Assembly (NCBI GenBank): GCA_001801815.1
Contig: MGXU01000010.1
Coordinates: 459,167 to 523,166, forward strand
Source: Gammaproteobacteria bacterium RIFCSPHIGHO2_12_FULL_36_30
GTDB lineage: Bacteria; Pseudomonadota; Gammaproteobacteria; Coxiellales; Coxiellaceae
Direction of reading: 5' to 3'
Length of the DNA: 64,000 bases
Shown here: positions 46,601 through 54,046 of the stretch, in pieces
Position numbering within the stretch: the stretch's first letter is position 1
Layout: every line of letters starts with the position of its first letter
Made by a program: the position numbers and the translations under genes
The notes under the pieces: model-generated
The model's input: the letters and a program-made list of their open reading frames with translations, nothing else
Database searches by the model: none
Told to the model about the DNA's origin: nothing

Positions 46601-49600
46601 TTAATGTTGTTGTATTAGTTGCAGTTGCATAACGGGTTTGTTCTTCTGGTTTATTAAATACAGGATGCGGCGTGATTTGTGTTGTTTGACCTTCTGCACC
46701 GACAGTTAATACTAATCTTTTATCCGCATCATAATAAAAAAATGTAATGGGTGATGCTGCTGTTGCATTATCTGGAACAATATCAATTTTCGCAGTGTGT
46801 AAACCAGCGTTATTATATAAATACTGTAATGCTTGATTTGCCCACACAGCTGCAATTTGCGCTTGTTGCTCTGTAGGTGTTAATGCTGAATTATTTTGAA
46901 TAGATAATATTTTTGCATACACTAAAGGCGGTGCTTCTTGTGTTAATTGTCCCCAATCATCAAATTGTTTTGCATGACCATGTGTTGCAACAGTAGTATT
47001 GGATGCAGGATCATCACCTACACATTCCAAAATTAAATTGCCCATGCCATCAAATTGCCAGCTTTTTAAGCGTTGCTGTGGTAAATGTTGCTGCACCAAT
47101 CGATTTAATAAATCATATACGTTTGTTGTAATTTGATCTTCTGTATTAGCAGTTGGAATTAATTGTGTTGGATTACCATTTACACTAGGAACAACACTGG
47201 ATTGATTTGCAAACTTTGTTTCTGTTTGTGGTTTTCCATTAGGATAAAAAGAATTTTGCACCACATAATTTTGCACAACATAATTTGCATTCGTAACGCC
47301 ATCCACTGTTAATGTGCGTTGTCCGCGCGCATCAGAATAAAAATATTGCGAAAAGTCATCTTTACTTGTTGCGGGATAAACAATCGTTCCAGTTAAATTT
47401 TGCTCGGCAGGCGTGGCAAATCGTGTGCATAACACGGCAGTACCCGCAGGATTTCGCTGGTATTGCGTAACATAATTATCACCATCCTGCGTTGCAATAA
47501 TATTATTATCGTTATCATAAAATGTAGCGAGCACGCGATCAGAGGTTGATGGTGTTCTTGAAAATGTTCCGCTAGTAATAGCAATCATTTCTGTTGCAGA
47601 AATTTTTGCGGCATATGTAATATTTAAATATTCACGATTTTTTAAATCATATACATGTTGCGTAACAGCGCCACGTCCATTCACTTCAAACTGTAGACGA
47701 TTAGATAAATCATAAACAGAATAAGTTGAAACATCTTTTTCTGTATTGGGTGTTAGATTAGTTGCAATCCACGCAAATGTAGGTGGTAGAGTAGTTAATG
47801 TAGAAATGGGAACTGTATTGTAATAATGTGTTTCGCAGCGATAGCGATTGATATCATCATAAAAATATTCTATGACGCGTCCCGCAGGTGTAATCACAAA
47901 ACGTTCGCGATTTAAGCTATCACATAATTGATAAGTTATTTGTCCATCTATTCCCGTGATAGCAGAAACATTACCCGCTACATCATAAGCATTACTTTTT
48001 GTGCGTGTCACTGCACTGGCTGTTATAGCAGTTGTAATAGTTTGAATTTGTCCTGCATCATTCCAGACTGTTGTTTCAGTGCGACCATTTTGTTCTGTAA
48101 TAACAGCATTTTTATTTGCGTCATTATAAACAACGCTACGAGTTTCATTGTTTGCATTTTGATGTGATGTTAAGCGATGTAAATTATCAAACGCATCTTG
48201 CGTTACTGCGTTTACATTAGCGCCACTTACAACGGCCATTTTTTCAGTGTGAGTTTGCGCAGCGCCCCATATTGTGTGATTAGTCATTTGATCATGCGAA
48301 GCAAATGCATCCTCATTTCCAGAACCATCAGAATTAATATTGGAAAATTTTCGTATTGATGTACGTTGTCCGCGTGAATTTTCAGAAAAAGCAGTTAACG
48401 AAATAATATTACTGGGTTGTGTTGCAATCCATGTTCCCATATCTGAATATGTTAACGGAGTAGTTGGTGTTAAATTATTTACATTGTAAGTATTTTGTAA
48501 ATAAATTTTTTCAGATTTTAATATGCCATTGGCATCATGCTGATATTGTGTAACACAACCTTGCGGTGAAATTTTAAAAGCGTAGTCTCTAAAAGAAAGA
48601 TCGTCATTTGATCTGACATTGTTGTGATAAACATAACGCGTTGTTGCCCACACAGCAGTATCGCCACTTCCGCTGATTAATTCTCGTTTAATGATTCGCG
48701 CAAAAGTAATGGGGTCATAATCATATTGTATAGTCTGACCGTTAGGTTTTATTTTTTGTGTTATTAACCCTTGTTTATTACATTCAAACTGTGTTTTCGC
48801 TGTATTGGGTTTAATAATATTTTTAATATCGCCGTTCACATGATAATTGCATTGCGTTGTCAACGTTGTGAGATCAGCAGTGGCATCACCATTTTGCTGT
48901 GAAAATGTTTCGATATTATTTTGAGCGTTCAATGTGGCGGTGGTAACAAATCCTAACGCGTCAGTGATTGTTGCGTTATTTGTGTTGTAAGCAAATGTGT
49001 AATTAGGTCCGCCACTTCCTTGTTGCACTGTTTGTATTTTTGCAGGAACATCAGTTGTGTAAGTTAAATTAATTGTAGTGCCATCGGTTTGTGTAATGCT
49101 CGTTAATTTATTTGTTGTGCCGCTGTAATTATAATTAATTGCGTAATCAGTTGTGCCTGGAATAACAGCACTATTTAAGCGATTTTGAATATCAAAAGTC
49201 CACGTACCGAGCAATACACTGTTGGTTGTACCAGTTTGAACAAATATTAATGACGTATCAGTTGCTGTTTTTTTAATTGTATAAATGCCAGCAGCAGAAG
49301 TAATAGTTTGTAAATTACCTTGCGGATCATAATAATATCGCATTAAAAATCCGCGTGCATCGTACACACAGGCAATATTTCCATTTGCTTCATAAAACGT
49401 GCGCGAACCAGTTTTAGGATCAACTTGAACAAAACTATTATCGGATTGCTTTGTAATAAGTGATTTTGATTGTGAACCACTCGGTGCAACATATGCATCT
49501 TGTGTTGCATCAAATGTATAAGTAACTTGTGATCCATCTTTTTCAGAAAAAATTAATTGTGAATCATTTGAAGGAATAATAGTTGGAATATTCATTGACC

Positions 49601-49832
49601 ATGGCGTTGGATTTTGTGCGTTATAAACAAAACCAAATTCCCAATTGCCAATTTGTTCTTGTGTTTTAACTAATGTGGATTGAACAATGACATTACCGGT
49701 TGCAAGATTAATGTTGGGTAATACAGGAGATTGTCCGATGCCGTTTGAATTTAACCATTCGCCAGTGAAAGCAGTATTATCGTATTGGATCCCAAGATTT
49801 TGATTTGCGAAAACGCGAAAAGGATAGCGCAT
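37599..49832 (-). CDS. Giant YD-repeat polymorphic toxin
   Basis: This single frame encodes 4,077 residues from ATG 49832 after GGAGGT. No signal peptide is visible. Residues from about 60 to 3,350 are dominated by YD/RHS repeats (G-x-x-x-x-Y-x-Y-D-x-x-G types, e.g. YYDPQGNL, YEYDGN), which in relatives form a hollow shell around the toxin. A non-YD insert lies at about 2,990-3,185. A LysM-like segment (VQDGDSWSSISYRLF) follows near 3,410, then a hydrophobic stretch (about 3,500-3,545) and a helical pretoxin region. The last 150 residues form a compact domain ending GGAQQTFLTGTL-Q-Y, plausibly the toxin. I do not see the classical Rhs core DPIGLxGG motif. Confidence 0.88.
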   Translation of the reverse strand: MRYPFRVFANQNLGIQYDNTAFTGEWLNSNGIGQSPVLPNINLATGNVIVQSTLVKTQEQIGNWEFGFVYNAQNPTPWSMNIPTIIPSNDSQLIFSEKDGSQVTYTFDATQDAYVAPSGSQSKSLITKQSDNSFVQVDPKTGSRTFYEANGNIACVYDARGFLMRYYYDPQGNLQTITSAAGIYTIKKTATDTSLIFVQTGTTNSVLLGTWTFDIQNRLNSAVIPGTTDYAINYNYSGTTNKLTSITQTDGTTINLTYTTDVPAKIQTVQQGSGGPNYTFAYNTNNATITDALGFVTTATLNAQNNIETFSQQNGDATADLTTLTTQCNYHVNGDIKNIIKPNTAKTQFECNKQGLITQKIKPNGQTIQYDYDPITFARIIKRELISGSGDTAVWATTRYVYHNNVRSNDDLSFRDYAFKISPQGCVTQYQHDANGILKSEKIYLQNTYNVNNLTPTTPLTYSDMGTWIATQPSNIISLTAFSENSRGQRTSIRKFSNINSDGSGNEDAFASHDQMTNHTIWGAAQTHTEKMAVVSGANVNAVTQDAFDNLHRLTSHQNANNETRSVVYNDANKNAVITEQNGRTETTVWNDAGQIQTITTAITASAVTRTKSNAYDVAGNVSAITGIDGQITYQLCDSLNRERFVITPAGRVIEYFYDDINRYRCETHYYNTVPISTLTTLPPTFAWIATNLTPNTEKDVSTYSVYDLSNRLQFEVNGRGAVTQHVYDLKNREYLNITYAAKISATEMIAITSGTFSRTPSTSDRVLATFYDNDNNIIATQDGDNYVTQYQRNPAGTAVLCTRFATPAEQNLTGTIVYPATSKDDFSQYFYSDARGQRTLTVDGVTNANYVVQNYVVQNSFYPNGKPQTETKFANQSSVVPSVNGNPTQLIPTANTEDQITTNVYDLLNRLVQQHLPQQRLKSWQFDGMGNLILECVGDDPASNTTVATHGHAKQFDDWGQLTQEAPPLVYAKILSIQNNSALTPTEQQAQIAAVWANQALQYLYNNAGLHTAKIDIVPDNATAASPITFFYYDADKRLVLTVGAEGQTTQITPHPVFNKPEEQTRYATATNTTTLTGGFINPAITALITPDINNDQTEKNKYDGAGAECEHIDAEGYVTKTNTNTFGQCDKKELPIDNTTPSLTINYQFDFRGNETQETKTAGTESIATLKEYKNLHGLCTSITDGNNNTTTLTHEPRGVLSTSTDANGNTTAFSNDAFKREILCTLPMGQSVQSVFTQATRKVTNQYLDSANNVLASTAQINDGFGNVIISQDAEGNTTQAFFNAENQCEIKLDPNDNQYKKEHDLRGLLIEESFRQSNPLLYNTKTKRDYTISRKLRHKIQDATHLNLKTKHDTNALGQRYKTTTPSGYIRKTLFNKRSLATAHQKILNDATSVVTAQSYSGLKTANTLNTFTTNLTHTYQEQLITDGFGREFQRIVDPVSASNPDALALTHEKQLDNTNRLIASVDPKGQTTYLVRDAVGNIRFEINAKGGVIEHQYNAANKLVFTAHYITAVASTSLSVGMTIAAVQALLDQTGFKTDFDQHTYYFYDDLFNERFSVNRAGVIVESRYNLNKEKIASIRYYASIDNDPTTLTTSLLETKCKDIRQTNLDKASYRVLDPAGQEVFIINADGSVIQKCYHSTLHIVNHEIKYANVITNPEAAASLSIADITALLTPSDNDRHTYWIVDGLDRLQFYVKPNGAVTSYEYDGNTNNRVQITEFSAAVTLPATNYSALQTTLNNLVPNAAVDNIEKRIYDNAEREITRTNGAGNSESFGYDGASRRSSHTTLSGNKWTYDYDGASRLWHEYSPATTIYSASIDPANVTAIEITPAQNTVVEKEINYDANSNAISIASGVSLSDQHIVNFAYNALNLKNQDTWNNISVDDPTQTTSLTVRPEKIMPTINKTVVHGAHGKKLVETNEAGNSVFYAYDAQGQLKYKIDEAGYVSEFQRNSFGECEHLIVYATQLTINLSQYNTTGLTPDIIAANLTKDPTSDRSFNSTFDQNGKIIQVTRDPVVCYIPDPNQNVPTVAIQTPTKNNAYNTFDETISESIVVDETNNIVRTKFIWRDNNGNEIATVDANGKAIVKTFDVRSREIETYTYANSLTPTQLATISTSTTFAELQTILTSIADTTRDHDVLTPRDILGNITGVIHVGILTQQIVSGQQAFENNPDGPQNIGVTFTYTRDNKVKTKTYPIKTPAYPNGLVESFYYDERRYLIARAFVPRTQTIGTTSTVIQPIIYYHVSAHGDRVETYQPASGCVVVTDPTSEVVPLPVSTSAQDFYHRFMKDPRGNLLIKQDAENNLKQMTHTLTGKVARDYHPTTNGTATTVASGTLITHIDEHRKKYDVRDELTLNGTYRDNNLESAIAYQQNAFKEIKAEGPGDGTFPVQHKHDQAGREYSTFQTSNTTAQAVGPIGELTGFNAEGDKTVKIQSQTQDLSTTSCAQLSTVMANRDDVVNYEFTETLRDLDGKPCGFVEPGFPSSAMQASSAKKYVGDETTVRPVHKITFNNFAKKSSITTPNGEVTAFTHTKLNKLETQTDPAIPVTSTSNVTTNVAALTTLGYDESGNKIGVQDANLNTELFLRNEAGQVLTHSAGDGTPYYTKTPNVFGQDFQVMSASGNIWKKTFTSKGEVITVTQPSGDTWTYQRNENGFVNLITPPENSVMGATAYAQGVYGDMSGHFLPMGEQHLYSHDRHHGILSHTAINIDGSTAYTMSLVRDFWGNVTNKTDASNSTYLYSYFPSGSLYQEKGVTVNHGNMLTFDAATNTFSQTPVATPLKNKTYAWTTSLRLSTITDNNTAMPQTLVQIFDINRNITSITETNGNGNTIRATVMTYNARQWLATLNDTGISIINSFDPVGNRRNINATYQPASGNPIIHNAWYTQDAANRVLINDGQLNNGVIQTVPYTSAWGYIQLTQNSTSTIVNTSNEFSYENGLRATQALYIPGSMGTLSDGNPLSAAFGYDVNDRVASVTPAPYGSSGSRRRQRALKVFPRFDISDTSSLIAPFAVSVDPVNSSIVQWDPSTIPNGTQPDSVTASAIPNNDGAFVAGQYHTKEPRIDKAFVEFNFSDTSASILPIPRGVIFDSIARNDGRGLTAVVWWWTQVPGETQNNTTAIMLNNDQSINGQVQINFRQTDGDATWGRIAPSTNYIATIIINVNGQIYQGAVPIPAWPGSSALYYYPENISYTADGLFLSSFINLNNSTQYILRQMTYDQNGGVPNYIYFNLDGSAGNATYATQAAPFNVDGLPTASGTAWSSVTDNLTYTFQLLDTTVIQSVTGTRTDSAGTSTAVSCPRYYDANSGLNSTTGVFNPFNPNDTNQYSLYFYNSLLSGRILSEYRVLSGAIVSPTFYFQDGRGNILAEYGEIGNSQNQTAMALSLTADPVHALNVSNLQSASTTVQDGDSWSSISYRLFRDAAYQAILKAYSGVQLASGQRVDAMQTINAYNKARDFSAFEKLIQVVYNAMYPALKTPEPPPPKPHHESFWDELIGIIVSVVVMICAPEIGGIIFGVAAASLTVGETVVAFAIAGALADAATQGIAVAFDDQHGFSIKEMVENAITSGATAGLAKELGVAKLLSNGKYFAAFAETATVGVTVQLYEMSIGLRSKLDLKLIVEQAVAQVLSGKIHNELPQHTSNFIESGLDEVGNTAVNAAFGAPINVNSLAELAANYTGDTIGDPTADYLGNKIKSDSSPNMGASTSPTNFSNQIQGAQSGLRNISPDSAANDSMFNLYNAYENGLSDSVNNIAETNYLAASSAIQTDVEVHHAQRIQQRQTQKVARPAWENDLSKVLYDNQNSWWGRSAINFFAATASPMFAHAVSQHNALNPLNAMEEADTGYDPVTGQPVSLKQAYMDAAISVTTFVGGGEIGDLANGVADITDNLMAGIPSIGRNIASMFGRGGVSNSIVDEFDDAVDIDNSRTIAAAHVREARNILSDAGVNATWRNRILHSFDLETFRVEHVMEPRQIYRAFDDFDAKMLGRYASESLLENQTGRITDLALPSNSATRLATVEIPDGSTIFTGRVASQFGLRGGAQQTFLTGTLDQYTFQEIMMPREIYEPRGMTNAY
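40275..40870 (-). other. Non-YD insert within the giant toxin
   Basis: This part encodes about residues 2,990-3,185. It begins after a basic run R-R-R-Q-R and shows two related units, FDISDTSSLIAP and FNFSDTSASILP, each followed by a beta-rich stretch. YD motifs resume after it. Local codon use includes more GC-rich codons than the flanks. It may be an inserted binding or processing domain. Confidence 0.5.
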
Positions 49833-49960
49833 AAAATTTTACCTCCAGTCTTTACTTACTCTGCTGAGCAAACAATTCCACCTCCTTGCATTTTTATTTT
49901 TGCATCCATCAAAAAAACTTTATGAAAGGATACTAAAACAAAAATAAATAACAAACAAGA

Positions 49961-49981
49961 AATATTTAAGAAAACTTTAAT
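49961..49981 (-). promoter_or_regulatory. Degenerate PmrA-like box before the giant toxin
   Basis: On the minus strand ATTAAA-GTTTT-CTTAAA keeps two TTAA cores at 11-bp spacing and the following ATATTTC, as in the F-box promoter, but both half-sites deviate from YTTAAK. No clear -10 lies at the matching distance. Regulation by the same factor is possible but weakly supported. Confidence 0.3.
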
Positions 49982-50037
49982 GTGTATATTACGGTGTTTT
50001 TAGCGTTTTTTGCGGGGTTGTTTATTTCACTTATTCA

Positions 50038-50553
50038 CTACTTTTTAAATAGCTCATCTTCAAAACCAAAATAACGCATATCTTTAATGCGCTCAGGAAA
50101 TAAAACACCGTCGAGATGATCACATTCATGCTGCACAACACGCGCATGAAAATTTTCTACAATTCTAGAGATGGCATTCCCATCTGCATCAAAACCACTG
50201 TACTTAATTTTTGAAAAGCGTGATACGAGTCCACGCAAACCAGGCACGCTCAAGCAACCCTCCCACGCTTCATTCATTTCATCCGATAATGGTTCAATAA
50301 TTGGATTAATCAAAACCGTATGTGCTATTGGCACTTCATGGGGGTATCGCACACTTTTTTCAAAACCAAAAATGATTACCCGTAAATTATCACCAACTTG
50401 AGGCGCTGCAATACCGACACCCCCTTTTTCTTTCAGGGTATCTTGCATATCTTGAATTAAAGCATGCAATTGCAGCGTTGAAAAAACAGTCACGGGCATG
50501 GAAGGTGTTGCTAATTGTTTATTGCCCAGTTTTACGATCGATTTAATACTCAT
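50038..50553 (-). CDS. def: Peptide deformylase (likely second copy)
   Basis: This 171-residue metalloenzyme has all three motifs: GVGIAAPQ at 45-52, EGCLSVP at 98-104 with metal ligand C100, and QHECDH at 141-146 with H142, H146 and catalytic E143. It removes formyl groups from nascent proteins. The usual partner fmt is absent; instead it lies 21 bp after the MFS gene at the end of a metabolite cluster inside an island. It could be a resistance copy protecting against a deformylase inhibitor, or simply an extra gene. Confidence 0.9.
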   Translation of the reverse strand: MSIKSIVKLGNKQLATPSMPVTVFSTLQLHALIQDMQDTLKEKGGVGIAAPQVGDNLRVIIFGFEKSVRYPHEVPIAHTVLINPIIEPLSDEMNEAWEGCLSVPGLRGLVSRFSKIKYSGFDADGNAISRIVENFHARVVQHECDHLDGVLFPERIKDMRYFGFEDELFKK

Positions 50554-50574
50554 TGATTTAAATCACCCCTTAAA

Positions 50575-51831
50575 TTATTCAGCTACTTTATTAATTAATA
50601 AATTTTTCGGTAGATAAAACCTCGAAAGAAATATCAGCAATGAAAAACCAATAAAAATAACATATACGCTAGGAGAAAAGTATGATCCTGTTATTTTAAG
50701 TAAATACAAACAAAATAGTGGTGTCGCTCCACCAAAAACAGCGGCTGAAAAATTATAACTCAGCGCTGAATAAAAATAGCGGATATTCACAGGAAAAATG
50801 TTCGCGATAATATACGAAGCAACCGTAAAATAACAAGCGCAGGGAATCATCATGAAAATCTGAGCTAATAGTGCTGGAAAAAATAACTTTTTATGAATCA
50901 AACTTAAATAAGGAATTGCGCTTAACATAACAAGAAAAATAGAAGCAAATAACCAATGTATTATGTTTTTTGTTTGAATTATTTTTCCAAAAATTGGAAC
51001 ACAAATAACCACTACAATCATACCGATATTATTAATAAGCAAAGCGCTTTTTAAACTATATCCTAGATACGACGACATCCAAGTCACCACAAAAATTGAA
51101 AATAAATAATTGGCTGTTACACCAAACAAAGTTAAAAAAACAACCGCCCACAATTTTTTTTTATTAGAAGAAGTAATGTCAGTATTTTTCAGAACATGAT
51201 TTTTATTTTTAGTAAACTCATCCGATTCAGATGTATGATAACGAATATAAAAAGCAGCTATCCCACCTAAAAATGCGATCAAATAAGGTATTCGCCAACC
51301 AAAACTAATCATGGATTGCTTTGAAAAATGCGATTCCATCAGATAACAAGAAAAACCTGCAAATAAAGTGCCGCAATTAATAGCCATCACTGCAAAACTG
51401 GACCAATATAATTTTTGTTTTTGCGGTGCATGTTCACTTAAAAAAATAATTGATCCTGTATATTCAGCACCGACAGAAATGCCTTGCAAGATTTTCATTA
51501 ACAGCAACAATAGTGGCGCTAACATACCGACTTGCTGATAAGTGGGTAAAAAAGCAATTAAGCCTGTTGAAATTGCCATTAATAAAATCGAAACGGATAG
51601 AGTTTTTCGGCGACCATGCTTATCTCCCATTTTTCCAAATAATGCAGCACCTATTGGACGCGCAAGAAATCCTATAAAAAATACGGCGAAAGTTTTTATT
51701 AATGCGGTCGTATGATTGTTATTCCCAAAAAAATTGAGCGCAAAATATGGAGCAAAAAAGCCGTAAATTGAAATATCATAAATTTCTAAAATATTACCAG
51801 CCATGCCCGATAGAATAACTTTAAATTTCAT
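50575..51831 (-). CDS. MFS transporter, metabolite:H+ symporter type
   Basis: This is a 418-residue, 12-helix carrier. It shows the MHS/ProP start (SGMAGNILEIYDISIYGFFAPYFA), the loop signature GKMGDKHGRRKTL near 72 and the GISVGAEYTGS segment near 122. It is related in type to 3252-4469 but lies in the island cluster, 8 bp after the ATP-grasp gene. It may move the product or a precursor of the cluster; direction of transport is not known. Confidence 0.87.
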   Translation of the reverse strand: MKFKVILSGMAGNILEIYDISIYGFFAPYFALNFFGNNNHTTALIKTFAVFFIGFLARPIGAALFGKMGDKHGRRKTLSVSILLMAISTGLIAFLPTYQQVGMLAPLLLLLMKILQGISVGAEYTGSIIFLSEHAPQKQKLYWSSFAVMAINCGTLFAGFSCYLMESHFSKQSMISFGWRIPYLIAFLGGIAAFYIRYHTSESDEFTKNKNHVLKNTDITSSNKKKLWAVVFLTLFGVTANYLFSIFVVTWMSSYLGYSLKSALLINNIGMIVVVICVPIFGKIIQTKNIIHWLFASIFLVMLSAIPYLSLIHKKLFFPALLAQIFMMIPCACYFTVASYIIANIFPVNIRYFYSALSYNFSAAVFGGATPLFCLYLLKITGSYFSPSVYVIFIGFSLLIFLSRFYLPKNLLINKVAE

Positions 51832-51839
51832 AAAAATAA

Positions 51840-53096
51840 TTACTCGCTATAACATAACATGTCAGAATAAATTTTTTCTTCATGATGACGTAGTAATTGA
51901 TAATCACTCATTATTTTATTTATTTCATCACCAATTAAATAACCATATCCTGGAAAATTAGCCAGTGAGGTTGTTTTTTCCAACACTTGATTGACATCAT
52001 AAGCAAACAATAAGCTATGAAAAGTAGATAAATTATTAATAGCGCTGAAATTAGGCTTATTTTCAATTTTACCACTTTGAAAACTGCTAAAGAAAAAATG
52101 CATACCTTGTTTTTTTAAAAAAATATCGTCTGGTGTTGAAAATTTTTCAGGATTAATAACTGCATCGACAACTGCTTTAATATGATTGATTCCGTAAACT
52201 TCATTCACCGCAGAAGGATCAATTGATCCAGCTAACCTTGCACCTGTTTCGATTAATAAAGGTCCTTTTTCATTCAACATTACTTCAGTATGCCCAGCAC
52301 CATGACGAATTTGTAATGCATCTAAAACTTGATACGTGTAAGAGGACAGCGCTTTAAATTCGCTGGCTGTTGAATCTATTGCGATGGAATAAAGATTAAT
52401 TGGAACGCCGTTATGATGTGCTTTAAATTTTTTCCACATATCCACAATATAATGTTTTTTATTAATTGTAACTGTATTTACAATATACTCTTGTCCTTCT
52501 ATAAATTCTTGCGCAAGTAATTCGACATTAGATTGCTCAAACACATCTTTTTCTGAGAGTATTTTTTTAAATGCAGCATGAATTTCATTATCCGATTCAC
52601 AAATAAACACATGATCAGAACCACCACCTAAGAGTGGCTTTAATACAATTTTTTTTAATTTATTCTCTTTTTTCCATAACAGTATTTCTGGTAATTGATT
52701 TGTCGAAATAAATGATGCAACAGGAACTTTGCTTTTCAATAAAGCTTGCGACATGAGAAATTTATTTCTTCTTATATCACTTGTGCAAGATGCATTTCCA
52801 GGTAAATTTAATTTTTCAGACAAAAGATCAGCTAAAATAACGCCTGTTTCAGCGCCAGGTATAACTGTTTTCACTTGAAATTCAGATACAGCATTTAATA
52901 TTGCGTTGATATTTCCATCATAAATTAAATTTCTTGAGAAATTTTCTGCGATAAAACTTTTTTGATAAGCTAAAATAACCTCACTGCGTGATTGAATATG
53001 CCAGCACACATAGCCATTAGCAATTAACATTGGCGCTAAATATTTTCCTGTTGTGTAAGCATCTACAATTAAACAAATTTGTTTTTTTAGTAACAT
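51840..53096 (-). CDS. ATP-grasp ligase, amino-acid ligase-like
   Basis: I start this at ATG 53096 (TAATG overlap with the EamA stop); the longer frame runs into that gene. The 418-residue product has an N-terminal domain with PGAETGVILADLLSEKLNLP, as in BacD-like and related ATP-grasp enzymes, then the ATP-binding core with VLKPLLGGGSDHVFI, AQEFIEGQEYIV and GHTEVMLNEKGPLLIETGARLAGS carrying metal-binding Glu and the N/R-x-R block. Such enzymes join two amino acids or an amino acid and another acid through an acyl phosphate. It is the best candidate for the bond-forming step of the cluster. Confidence 0.82.
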   Translation of the reverse strand: MLLKKQICLIVDAYTTGKYLAPMLIANGYVCWHIQSRSEVILAYQKSFIAENFSRNLIYDGNINAILNAVSEFQVKTVIPGAETGVILADLLSEKLNLPGNASCTSDIRRNKFLMSQALLKSKVPVASFISTNQLPEILLWKKENKLKKIVLKPLLGGGSDHVFICESDNEIHAAFKKILSEKDVFEQSNVELLAQEFIEGQEYIVNTVTINKKHYIVDMWKKFKAHHNGVPINLYSIAIDSTASEFKALSSYTYQVLDALQIRHGAGHTEVMLNEKGPLLIETGARLAGSIDPSAVNEVYGINHIKAVVDAVINPEKFSTPDDIFLKKQGMHFFFSSFQSGKIENKPNFSAINNLSTFHSLLFAYDVNQVLEKTTSLANFPGYGYLIGDEINKIMSDYQLLRHHEEKIYSDMLCYSE

Positions 53097-54046
53097 TAAC
53101 GTTTTCTCCAAAAAATTTGGATTATTCCAAAAATAAATACACACGTGATGATTGCAAACATAGAAACCCAAAGTGAGACTGGTAAAATTATTTTTTCGTG
53201 CCATTCAAAGAGTGCTAGCAAAATTGGCATTAATGGCGCAATCAACGCAACACTGGCGGGAGATAAATATTTTATACCATGTTGTGCAAGATACAGTGGA
53301 ATAATCACCAGTAAAAATGCCAATTTCGCCATAACCAAAAATAGAGGTAAAGAAAATGGAGTTGAATGATTTGAAAAAGTCATTTCAAAAATAAGCGATA
53401 AAATGGCAATCAGCCAAAAACGCAACGCTAGGATTTGAGTGGGTGCAACCTTTTTTGCCGCTAGTTTCTTAGCATAAAGATTATTGATACTCGTGGAAAT
53501 TCCACAAATTAAGCAAGCGCCTAGCGCCAACAAAATTTGTGCGTCCGTTCTTTGCAGAGAAACAATACCTGCTTTTTGAAAAAAACAAACACCGCACAAA
53601 AATAAAATAATCACTGTAATAATAGCGCTAATTATTTTCTCTGATTGATTCGCAGTCCATGACTTTAATATTATTTTTCCAAGGAGAATTGAACTAAACG
53701 GACCTAATCCCAACGTAATAGTGCTCACCACGGAGGGTTGAATTACTTTTAATGGATAAACCAAAAAAAACCACCCGCCAAAACTCGACATATTCAGCAT
53801 AAACACATTAAAAAAATTATTTCTAATTGCCAAAAAAAGTTGGCGAGACTGCAACAGACAAAGCAAAAAATAAAAAACTGATGTGATTAAAAAAGTATAA
53901 AAACAAACTAAGGTGGGGCTATACAATTGCACAGTGTTAGCTGTGAAGATTCGTGCAATTGCAGAAACAATACACCATCCCAATAATAATGCTACGCCAC
54001 ATACTGTAGCATTAATTTTGTTAATATCATTTTTATTCTGTTTCAT
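53096..54046 (-). CDS. EamA/DMT family transporter
   Basis: This is a 316-residue protein with ten predicted helices arranged as two five-helix repeats, as in EamA drug/metabolite transporters. The second repeat ends SPASVALIAPLMPILLALFEW near 265-285, a typical family stretch. EamA proteins often export amino acids and derivatives. It abuts the AlaX-type gene (no gap) and overlaps the ATP-grasp start by one base. Export of the cluster's product is the simplest role. Confidence 0.84.
   Translation of the reverse strand: MKQNKNDINKINATVCGVALLLGWCIVSAIARIFTANTVQLYSPTLVCFYTFLITSVFYFLLCLLQSRQLFLAIRNNFFNVFMLNMSSFGGWFFLVYPLKVIQPSVVSTITLGLGPFSSILLGKIILKSWTANQSEKIISAIITVIILFLCGVCFFQKAGIVSLQRTDAQILLALGACLICGISTSINNLYAKKLAAKKVAPTQILALRFWLIAILSLIFEMTFSNHSTPFSLPLFLVMAKLAFLLVIIPLYLAQHGIKYLSPASVALIAPLMPILLALFEWHEKIILPVSLWVSMFAIITCVFIFGIIQIFWRKR

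Noticed and set aside
37599-49832. Classical T6SS Rhs effector
   Set aside because: No PAAR domain, no DPIGLxGG core motif and no vgrG or T6SS gene is present in the window.
51840-53204. Longer start of the ATP-grasp protein at 53204
   Set aside because: The extra 36 residues lie inside the EamA gene; ATG 53096 in a TAATG overlap is the usual coupled arrangement.
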